A DNA stretch of 64,000 nt from Patagioenas fasciata (taxonomy: Eukaryota; Chordata; Aves; Columbiformes; Columbidae), in assembly GCF_037038585.1 (NCBI RefSeq), contig NC_092520.1, positions 61,834,001 to 61,898,000 on the forward strand. Reading direction: 5' to 3'. Made by a program: the position numbers and the translations under genes. Shown here in pieces: positions 1 to 9,284 of the stretch (positions within the stretch are counted from its first letter, which is position 1; every line of letters starts with the position of its first letter). The notes beneath the pieces are model-generated. The model was given only the letters and a program-made list of their open reading frames with translations, had not been told where the DNA came from and ran no database searches.

Positions 1-469
1 AAGATGAGCATCTGAGAGATTAATTCAGAGAGTTTGCCTTGTCTGCGTCTCTACTATATTGTTATAATCCAGGCTTAGCCTAATGAGACTGCCAACTTGT
101 GGCTATTATATCTGCAGTCAGATACTGATCTTGTGTATCAGGTTCCAGATGTGCTGAGAGAAAAAAACCCATCTGCAACTCATTACTTCTCAGCTGAGAC
201 CAGTTCCCAAGTGGGTTAAGAGTCCTCAATCTGCCTGATTTGTTTGGCTCTGACCATATGCTGGAAATCTCTATGTGAGGCCAATTCTAGCAGTAAAGCA
301 CTGTTCTTCATGAAACAAATAGATGGGCACTTGTGCAGGTTGAAAGCCATCCTAGTGGAGAGACAGAGGACACTGAGACAGCCACATCCTTCTTGAAACT
401 GGAATCTGGTGGTATGAGCTCATCTTTGCTGTATTCTATTTGACAAAAACATAAAAGGGCATATTATGA

Positions 470-720
470 CACTACAAGGGGTAATGGTTTTAAACTAGAA
501 GAGGGGAGATTCAGGCTCGACATGAGGAAGAATTTTTTACAATGAGAGTGGTACAACGTTGGAACAGGTTGCCCTGAGAGGTGGTAGATGCCCCATCCCT
601 GGAGACATTCAAAGCCAGGCTGAACAGGGCTCTAAGCAACCTAGCCCAGTTGAAGGGAGGTTGGACTGGAGGACCTCTGAATGTCCCTTCCAACCCAAAC
701 TATTCTGTGATTCTGTAATT
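470..720 (+). mobile_element. CR1 LINE, 3' end (sense)
   Basis: About 250 bases of 5'-truncated CR1. It begins near ACAAGGGGTAATGG and passes through the conserved AGAGGTGGTAGATGCCCCAT and CTGGAGACATTC blocks. It ends in the family tail CAACCCAAACTATTCTGTGATTCTG. Lack of a poly-A tail and severe 5' truncation are typical of CR1. It shares its central blocks with the copies at 8819, 23590 and 24931. Confidence 0.93.
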
Positions 721-1867
721 CCATGGTAAAGCTAACTTGTTTGATTTCTCACCCCAAAGGAGCAGAGCACTGTGACAACAAAGGTGTCCTACAGCTTGCA
801 CCAGTCTCAGTTGTGATGTGGCAGCAAACACTACCAGTTCCTCCCAAGAGCAGAGCTTGCACATGAGCTAAGCTGAGTAAAAGCAAAGATACAGTTACAG
901 TTGTCAGCAAACAACACTGATTTACAGCTAAGAGTAGAACAACAGCAACAGTTCTCACCCTTGGTTGAGTTTTCTAGCTATAGACAGCAACTTCTGCTGT
1001 AGCCTATCAGATGGAGCTCAAGCACATGGCTCCTTCATCTTCATGAAAGACGAGGAAGGAACAGAACAGAGGTAAAACTCTTGTACTGCTGTACTCTTAG
1101 CTGCATTGCCGAACACAGTTCAACACAGCAAGCTGGTTTTCCTTCTGAGGCTGTGAGCCTGGCTGGCAGGCACTATACCCAGATTTAGAAGTGTTAGGGT
1201 ATAAGCTTAGAGTTTTACAAGCCAGAAATACTGTGTAGGCTTAAGGTATGAGTACTGAAATATTTTATACAAAGCAAAAGATACGAAGTTTGCTCATTCC
1301 CCAGTCCAGTCATGACAGAAAGGAGATGCAGTTGCAAACTGTCTGGAGCTGAGGGTGGTATGAGCACAGATCTGTTGTTTGGTTAGATGCTTCGAATGCT
1401 GGGACTGAAGTGGGGAATAAAGTTACATCTTCTGCAGCTCTACGGAACTACCCTTTCATTTCCTTGTCTTTTCTGACGTTCTCAGAAATGAAACATAGCA
1501 TTTAAGGTCAAATGGAAAATTTTGTTTTATACAGAAGGAGTTGTTGGCTCTTGATGTGCAAAAAGAAAGAAAGGGTTTGTGTTTTGGCTTAATGCAAGCC
1601 AATACTTGCTTCCAGTTTTTAAATTTGATAACTTGTTTTCTTCTAACTAGAAGGGCAAGCTAAGAAAGGAACAGAAATTATAGGGAGGGAGAGGGTAGTC
1701 TTTGTTAAAATAAGTTGACTGAACTTGACCTGGAGAATTGTATTCTGTGTCTGCTTCTGTCGTGGAGTTTCTCAGCAAGACACTGTGGGCACTTTTTTGC
1801 ACGAATCTGTGCTCCTCAGTTTTGGGAAGTCTGGTGTGAGACCTTGAGTTCTAATTCATAGTGAGTA

Positions 1868-1955
1868 CATATAATATATAATAGAATAGAATATATCATT
1901 TATAATATAACATATTATAACAAATAAATAATAAAGTAATAGATTTAATTTATAG
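1868..1955. repeat. AT-rich low-complexity tract
   Basis: Nearly pure A and T with many TATAATA and AATAAATA words and occasional G or C. No coding or regulatory meaning can be assigned. Confidence 0.8.
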
Positions 1956-3664
1956 AGTGATTGGCATGCAGAGCTAGGATTATCACTTTGATAGTATTTT
2001 ACTATGGTAGTATGGTATATAACAGTTTATATAATACTATGCCTTCAAAGCAAAACAAAAAATTTCAAGAAAATAATGTAGAATTCTTGAATCAGGACAC
2101 CCAAAATTAGTGATTTAAAAAGAAAACAATTGGCTTTCTGTTCTTCAGTAGAGAATGTAGATAAGAATGCCCCTTTATCCCGCTATTTTAAATGAAAATA
2201 AATAAATATTTGTGAAGCATTTATGTGCTATTATGATGTGAGCTTAACAAAAGCCTGTCAGGAAATTATTAATTATGTTTTCAGAGCAGGGTTTGAATGG
2301 TATTCAGTAGATTAGACATATGTCAAGCAACATGGAGAAAAGAAAGTGGTCATTTAGTCAGCACCTTCTCAGCTAGTGCCCTGAATGAGGTAGGAGTCCT
2401 TTGATGTAATTACAGATTTAGCAAAATGGGTAGTTAAAAGCAGACCTAATTAAAGGTCCACAGTTGTGCTTAATTTTGGTATTTCTTAACTGCCCAGGGT
2501 GACTTAAGTCTACATTGCCTTCAAGAGCTCTTCCATCAAACTAAGGAGAGAAAACCTCTCTCATCTGGGCTTCTGGCAGTCCTTGAAATTACAAATTTGG
2601 GCACTTCGCTCCAATATGAAGAAAATTATTGTACGTAAAGTAGAACATGAGAATCAAAGTGGTTGGGTGCTCTCCAACCACCACATCAAAGGGTCTTAGG
2701 ATAGTCTAGTGGGTACATTGTTGATGTGGAAGATGTGGATTCACATCCAAGGACTCAGATAATAAAATTATTGGAAAATCCCCATGTCTTCTTTTGTAAC
2801 AGAACTGTCCCCTGAAAAGCAGTCAGCAGCAAGAAGTCTCTTATGGTCTTCACTCTCACAGGAAAAGAGAACATACTGGAAAAGAACATCACTGTTCTTG
2901 CGATGACAGTAAAAACACCAGATTTAATGGCAACAACAAAAGAGGAATCTGACTTAATGTTATGAACGATAGGATTAACTGAATCAAAGACAAATTTGTG
3001 ATCGGCTTTCTACACAAAGGTTTCAGTATCTGATGGTTTCATTAGAAGATTCCATTTGGATGGCTCTGTACAATGCAAAAAACCCAAACCAAAACAAAAA
3101 AATCATACACATAGTTAGGAGTCTGAAATGACTTTGATGTTTTTTATAGGTAGTTGCCTGAGTATCTATTGCATGCTAATAGACTCACTATAATTATGAT
3201 ATGGTTATTTTTCTTCTCACTGAATAACAGGAATTTGCTAACCTAAAGCAAGATGAAAATTAATAAAAAGGAAGCATGGGCATCAGACTAGCATTTCTCT
3301 GCATAATAGTCTGTTGTTTGTAAGGAAATGCAAGCCACTTGTATTATATTGAATTATTTAGATATTTTGCCCGTCTCACATTTGAACTTTTAGACCTCTT
3401 TCTGTTCACATTTGTTTACATGAACTGAGTTAGCTTTTAAAAAATGCATCAGTGATTTAATGGAATTAGTTATGTGTTGTTTCCAAAAAGTAATTGATAA
3501 TGATATATACTCTCTGTAGTCAGCATTGGTTGAGTAAGAGGAACTCACATGATAGACTTACACACAGTTAGAAAGGACAATAAGAAAAGTGGTGGAGGTT
3601 TCATGGCACATTTGAAAACACGCCGTTGCATGAGCTAAACATGTTTGTCTTTAATTTCTTACAG

Positions 3665-3702
3665 GCTGTTTCCAGCTATGTAATGTTTTTCGGTCCCATG
3701 AG
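3665..3702 (+). promoter_or_regulatory. MYO16: 5' untranslated head of the first coding exon, with splice acceptor
   Basis: A T-rich tract ending in TTTCTTACAG (3655-3664) is a good splice acceptor, so this exon is internal and at least one exon lies further upstream. The 38 bases before the ATG at 3703 have no stop in the frame of the protein. Read in that frame from the acceptor they give [12 protein letters not shown] before Met1. The first stop upstream in that frame, TAA at 3652-3654, lies inside the intron. The stretch may therefore be untranslated or, if an upstream coding exon splices in with one spare base, part of a longer N-terminus. Confidence 0.75.
3678..3683 (+). promoter_or_regulatory. 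Start-stop upstream ORF (ATG-TAA)
   Basis: ATG is followed directly by TAA, 25 bases before the main ATG. The -3 base is G, so the context is moderately good. In transcripts of known genes such minimal uORFs can stall ribosomes and lower main-frame translation. That it acts here is inference, and it matters only if the mRNA starts translation within this exon. Confidence 0.5.
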
Positions 3703-3763
3703 ATGGAAATTGAGCAGTGCTTGCTGGAGTCCCTCCCTCTTGGCCAGCGGCAGCGGCTGGTGA
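3683..3763 (+). promoter_or_regulatory. Overlapping upstream ORF, 26 codons
   Basis: ATG at 3683 (G at -3, T at +4) opens a frame that includes a second ATG at 3698, runs past the main start at 3703 in another frame and stops at TGA 3761-3763. Because it overlaps the main start, ribosomes using it could not reinitiate at 3703 by simple scanning. The peptide resembles nothing I recognise and is probably only regulatory, if used at all. Confidence 0.45.
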
Positions 3764-3928
3764 AGCGGATGCGCTGCGACCAAATAAAGGCGTATTACGA
3801 ACGAGAAAAAGCTTTCCAGAAACGGGAGGGCTACGTGAAAAAACTGAAACATGGAAAGAATCATCAAGTTCGTTTTAATCTTGCTGATATGATACAGGAT
3901 GCAATTATACGTCATGATGATAAAGAAG
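3703..3928 (+). CDS. MYO16: MYO16 coding exon a: start codon to residue 75, PP1-docking motif and start of ankyrin repeat 1
   Basis: Codes residues 1-75 plus the first base of codon 76. The ATG at 3703 has G at -3 and G at +4, a strong context, and matches the start I remember for mammalian MYO16. Residues 1-52 are basic and probably helical, rich in Lys, Arg and Glu (for example the [10 protein letters not shown] run at 15-24). Residues 54-58, His-Gln-Val-Arg-Phe, fit the relaxed RVxF-type docking motif for protein phosphatase 1, followed at once by the first ankyrin helix (about 60-75). MYPT1, the myosin phosphatase targeting subunit, has the same order. The exon is more GC-rich than its flanks. 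The donor, GAAG then GTACTC, is weak at +4 to +6. Without splicing the frame stops three codons later at TAA 3937-3939. Confidence 0.95.
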
Positions 3929-5587
3929 GTACTCAGTAATGTTGAACTACTTTTTTGTTTTGTATAGCTCGAAGTTTTAGGGGAAAAGCTTCCCTGTTCT
4001 GCTTATGCATATTTAGGAAAAATACAATTCACATTATGGTAATCATAAAGTGACTCTCGTGATAGAATATATAGGTATGCATTGCACACAACGTATCATA
4101 GCTTGTTACTGAAATCAACAAGGTATAGACAAACCTTCAGAAACCTAATGGATTTAGTCTGAGGCTAATATATGTATAAACAAAAATATGTCAAACCCAG
4201 TAAGGACCACAATCATCATTATGTGTGACCTCTTATATACCTACACAAGCTACAGAATTTAACAAAAGTTACTTTGAAAATTAATTCTCAATTGTAGCCA
4301 AAATCTGAAGTAATGAGTGCTGCTATTAGTGACATTGGCCTGACTAGAGCAACAAGATGGTGTTTGACCCATAGTCACACCATATATTGGGTCATCTTTC
4401 TGGTTGTGAAATGATGTTTATATCCTTTTGAAATATATAACCACATTTTAGGGGTTCTGTTTCTAGTTTCCTGGCATTGTTTGTCTCTCTGGTGCAACCA
4501 ATAGCAATCTGAGGAATTTTGTAATTTACTCCTCAAAATGAGTCCAAACCTTGCACTAAGGATCTCTCTAGTTTTGGAAGTCCCCAGGAATCCCCATACT
4601 GTTGTGTGGGAGGGATATAAGAAAAGAGCTGATTCAATGCTTTTAGCAACCCCTTTGCAAACAGATTTTATGGCAGCTCTTTGTAATCTCATTAGCACAA
4701 AACTACCTGAATAAGGGAGGCTCTGAAATAAAAAAAACATTGCATGAATGAATTGGGAAGTTTCTCCTAATTTTTATTGTTTTGATTAGGTATGGGATTT
4801 TTACTCTTGAATCTTCATTTTAATGGGCATTTGCTCTAACTATCATAACTATCATTGAGGTGTAGTCCTACATATTTATATCTATACAGGAAATGAATCA
4901 AAGAGCTCTTCTCTTCAAATGAGTGCCCAGGGCATCATTTATATTAATAAGTAAGTTAAAAATAAGATTCACAACCTTTCATTCCACTCCACTAGTGTGT
5001 AAAAGTACAGGGATTGTAAGTGAAGAACTTCTTCTTCCATACTCCTATAGTTCCCAACCTTCTCTAAAAACCAAGCAGAATGCTACATATGACTTTTAGC
5101 ATTCTGCAAAAGTCAGATACATAAGGCTATTTTTGACATGCTGAAGAAATGTAGGTTGCTCACTGGAGTGGTGCTGGGGCATCAGCAGTCTTTTGTGGTG
5201 TCCATACTTGGCCTTGAGCTGCACCTGGATCAGACATAAAGTTTAGCAACTGCTGTGACTGAATAGCATAAGTAAAAAGGGAAGGTACCTCAGGCAGAAG
5301 AAAGTAAGGTGGGGGAAAAACAGGGATGGTGTCCCGCACTCAGTACAGATAAAATAGGACCCCAAAAGCAAGGAGCTCAAACAGCCTACAGACAATCCTG
5401 GTAGGACTAACGACACTATCCTGAATTTGATGCCTGTGATCCTTTCACAGGACCATGAAAAAATGTGATTGTTGTCTTTAAGCAGCGCGGGAACCTGCAA
5501 ATGTCTGTCTGTTACCAGGTGTTCCCAGAACTTGTTCGCTTTGAGCTGAATAATGGTATACTAAGAAATGTTTTTATGTGAGCCAAT

Positions 5588-5630
5588 AAAAACAAACAAA
5601 AAAACCCCAAACAAACAAACAAATTAAAAA
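5588..5630. repeat. A-rich (CAAA)n low-complexity tract
   Basis: Alternating AAAC and CAAA units with interruptions (CAAACAAACAAACAAATTAA at the 3' part). Confidence 0.75.
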
Positions 5631-7277
5631 ATTGAAACTCATGACATAAAAGCTGCTCTCCTACTCTTGATGCGGAGTAGAACATCCAACCATAACTCTT
5701 GCGTGAATATATCTATGTTAGGATTTCAGTTCAAATTAAACATATGCTTTTGTAGTATATATCATATCCACTTATTGGGTTTGCTCTTGCTTTATGGAGC
5801 AGGCAAACTAGATTCCTTTCAGACAAAACTGAACTGGAAGATGAGCTCTGGAAGCACACCTAGGGCCACCATACATTAACGTGTTTTCAGACTGTAAAGC
5901 CAGGCTAGACATAAGTTGAAGTAATCCCACTGAAACAGGTATAGGTGGGGAAGTTAGGCTTTTGGCACCACCTGTTTCTCTTGTCTATTTATTAATATTT
6001 CAGTTGTGTCAGCATTCATCATTCATATTACACTTCACTATGTACTCATGGATATATAGAACCAATAAGCTAATTGTGATGAAGCCTGAGTATCCTCCAC
6101 CTCACTGCAGGTTCACATCAGTGTTATCTGTACAGCTGGAGTAAATACAGCTCTGGTGTGAAAAACTATTGAACCTTCTTCTTCACTGGGTCCTAAGGCA
6201 GAAATAACTGCAATGTAAGGCTGCAGATGGGAATAAGCACACATTTCCTGACTCTTCAAATGTCACATCATCTCTTCAGCTCCCTGTCTTTGGTAAAAAT
6301 GGCCTGGGGGATTGCTAAATAGGTTGTAATACTGGCTTGAGCAAACAAAGGTGGGAGACAGGTTTTAACTGCCTGTCAGCCTTCCTTTCTTCCAGTAAAA
6401 CCATGTCTGGTCTTCAGAATCTGGCTTTTACTGCACGGTGCGCTCAGTAGCCAAAAGCATTCCCAAATAAACTCAGCCTGAATATAGGGAAGCAAATTTA
6501 GTAATAAATATTTTAAAAATGCTTCTCTTTGGAAAAGCTCCGCATTGTATATTTTGGAATAAATGCTGAAAGTAATCAAGATGAGAACAAAACTGGGAGA
6601 AATTATAGAGTGATTAAAACAGAGGAAATGGAAGACCTATGAGAGTGATAAAGCAATGCTCACATCTGAACAAGTTTGAATGCAGCTGGTAATAATTCAG
6701 CAAAAAACAATACCCGTTCCATAGGTGTAGATGACAGCTAGAGAGGAATGCTTTACAGTTCTGTGAAGGGAATAGAAAAAGTGTAGTATAAAAACTGGAA
6801 AGAGGATGCAACAGTAGAAGAGGCTAGAAGTAGCTTTCCAAGTGAGTCCAGGAGCTCATTTCTTACAGAATATTGTAAACTATATAGACTGGACAGCACA
6901 TTTGGAAATAGTGAGGAGTAGTCTGGTGTAGTAGGTGAGATAAATTGGATAACATGCATATATGTATAGATGAATTTATGATGTGGCTAGTGCAGAGACA
7001 CTTCACATGTGAGTCTGATTGGAATTTCACTCTTAAGAATTCATTGTCTTTGTTACTCATGAAGAATGCAATATATATTCTCCAAGATTACTATAGCAGC
7101 TGCTACTGGGCAAAAAAATGCATCTCTGACACTGCATACTAATAGGTATAATCATTTGTTGGCATTAAAATTCATTTTAGAATGGTCTTCTAGAAATTTT
7201 TACCAGTGACCTGCTTTGTCTGAAGTTTAGAAATGAAATATATGCACACTATATTTCTCACAAAGTCGAATCTTATA

Positions 7278-7314
7278 TTTTTTTTTGTTTGTTTGGAGGC
7301 TTTTTTTTTTTTTT
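7278..7314. repeat. T-rich tract
   Basis: Nine T, two GTTT units, GGAGGC, then fourteen T. It could be the complement of an A-rich tail, but no retroelement body was recognised beside it. Confidence 0.7.
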
Positions 7315-8818
7315 AAAGTATATCTCTAGTTGTTCCGAACTGAAATTTTATCTTCTATCTGACCCGGGGAGACTGAAGGGAAGTCCTCCTCTTTCTCCCT
7401 ACAGCTATCTGCAATTCTTCTTTTTTTAAAGTAATATCCTGTCTAGTGCTGCTGGTGGGCCACTTTCACCCTTACTACTAGCAGTGAGCATTTTGAGAGA
7501 TTTTGCAACTGTAATTCACAGTGATGACATGCATAGAAGCAGAGGCTGGTGAATAAGTGAGTGCACTGTATTTTCTGACACTAGTTTCATACATCTGTAC
7601 TGCTGGCAAGGGAATATCTGTAGTTCGTTTGCCTTTAAATCCTATATAGCTTTTTTCTGTGGGAAGTTAAATCCCTATTAATAATGGACAGCAGGACATT
7701 TGTCCTGCTAGAATCAGTCATATAATTTCACTGCAAATAGGAAGATGTAGTCAAGCTAGCTCCTCATCCCATTACTTCCCACTGTGCAAGAGGCATGTTT
7801 GCACCTAGGCTTGGCATTAGCCTGGGCTCACATTTTCTTCTCTAATACATATACTCCAGCATTTGCTGAGCCTGCATATCAGCTTGGACTCATGTACAAG
7901 TAGTTAGGAAATGAACTGAGCAATCAGGAAATAAGCCGAGAGAATCTGAGCATGAGTTTCTGCTTCAAATACAAGATAGTCACGCCAAACAGATCTTGGT
8001 ACTTTGGATGCTTGAGAATGAGGGATATGCATCCTTCCTGAAGCCATGGTGGAGTTACTGCCACTGACAACACTGGGAAACAGTGACAGCTTTGAAAGAG
8101 GTGGTTTTTTGAGCATGAACTGATACATAAACTTGCCATAATGAAAACAGTAGCTCAAAGTGAATGTGACAGTCCTGTACCTGAAATCTAAGAAGGGGAG
8201 GAAAATAAAGCACTGGGTTTAGTTTGAGTCATCATTTGGTATTTTTTGTAACCCAGCCTTTCAGAAATCCTGCAATATTACTGAAATTGTAGAACTGTCA
8301 GAAATTATGTACATGCAGTATCTTTTGTTATGAAAACTCTTTAAGTTGTAAGGTAGTGGAGATGCATGGCATAAGGTCTGCCACACTAGCAGGGTGTGGA
8401 AGGTCAGGGTAGGAAGTCCGGAGAGCCACCAACTCAATCCTGAAGCAAAAGAGGTAATCCTGTGAAAATCAGCATTTCAAAAAGGAAATGCAGACTCTCT
8501 TAATTTAATTAAAGCCCTTTGCATCATTTTGATGGGCAATATGCTGATTCTGTGGCAGCACTGTGAGTCTAAATAGCCACAATACCAAAGTGAGTGAGTA
8601 TTAGTACCAGTGCTGCATCTGTAATAGTGATTCTTGGTCCTTTCTGCTGAGGTTGAGCCTGACTGCGTTTTATTCAGCCCTCCTCAACTCTGCTTGGGCT
8701 TCTTACTAACCCTGCAGTGACCCTTTGCCTTTAGCGGTAGGATGTGGTGTCTGGGGACAACATTACCCTCCCTTCTCTCACCAGGGGATGCATGCAAAAG
8801 TTCATTTAAAAGCAGAAG

Positions 8819-9050
8819 ATCATAGAATCATAGAATAGTTTGGGTTGGAAGGGACCTTCAAAGATCATCTAGTCCAACCCCCTGCAATGAGCAGGGACAT
8901 CTGCAACTAGATCAGGTTGCTCAGAGCCCCATCCAGCCTGGCCTGGAATGTCTCCAGGGATGGGGCATCTACCACCTCTCTGGGCAGCCTGGGGCAGTAC
9001 TGAAAAAAATTATAAAAACTTCTTCATGTCTAGCCTGGATCTCCCCTCTT
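8819..9050 (-). mobile_element. CR1 LINE, 3' end (antisense)
   Basis: Starts with the antisense tail ATCATAGAATCATAGAATAG, followed by TTTGGGTTGGAAGGGACCTT and TCTAGTCCAACCCCCTGCAA, then the TGTCTCCAGGGATGGGGCAT block. It ends near CTCCCCTCTTCCTCTG. The two full tail units and few differences from the 24931 copy suggest a fairly young insertion compared with the other CR1 pieces here. Confidence 0.95.
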
Positions 9051-9227
9051 CCTCTGCAGGGGAAAAAAAGGGATCCCATCTCACTTCTCCATGCTCATGA
9101 TAACAGTACCTCTAGGTATTTGAATTATTTAATGCTATTGGGAGAGGTAGTAGCATCATGATATCCAAAAGGATTGGAATAATCAATATAATGGAAAGTT
9201 GCAGGTGGCTGCTGGTGTGGTGTGTTG

Positions 9228-9252
9228 TTTTTTTTTTTTTTTTTTTTTTTGG

Positions 9253-9283
<31 letters not shown>

Positions 9284-9284
9284 T
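9228..9284. repeat. Poly-T followed by (GTTTT)n
   Basis: Twenty-three T, then GG and about six GTTTT units. On the other strand this reads (AAAAC)n followed by a long A run. It lies about 180 bases beyond the CR1 at 8819-9050 but does not belong to it, since CR1 has no poly-A tail. Confidence 0.85.

Larger units (their letters stand above)
1..3664. other. Upstream region: 5' flank or intron of MYO16
   Basis: Because the exon at 3665 begins with a splice acceptor, at least the 3' part of this region is intronic. I could not find an upstream exon or a promoter: no CpG-rich stretch and no convincing TATA or initiator context. It contains a CR1 3' end at 470-720, an AT-rich tract at 1868-1955 and a small hairpin at 2659-2681. 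The first MYO16 exon or exons most likely lie before position 1. Confidence 0.7.

Noticed and set aside
511..693. Open frames antisense to the CR1 copies, here and at 24964-25380
   Set aside because: They are shadows of repeat sequence and recur at every CR1 copy.
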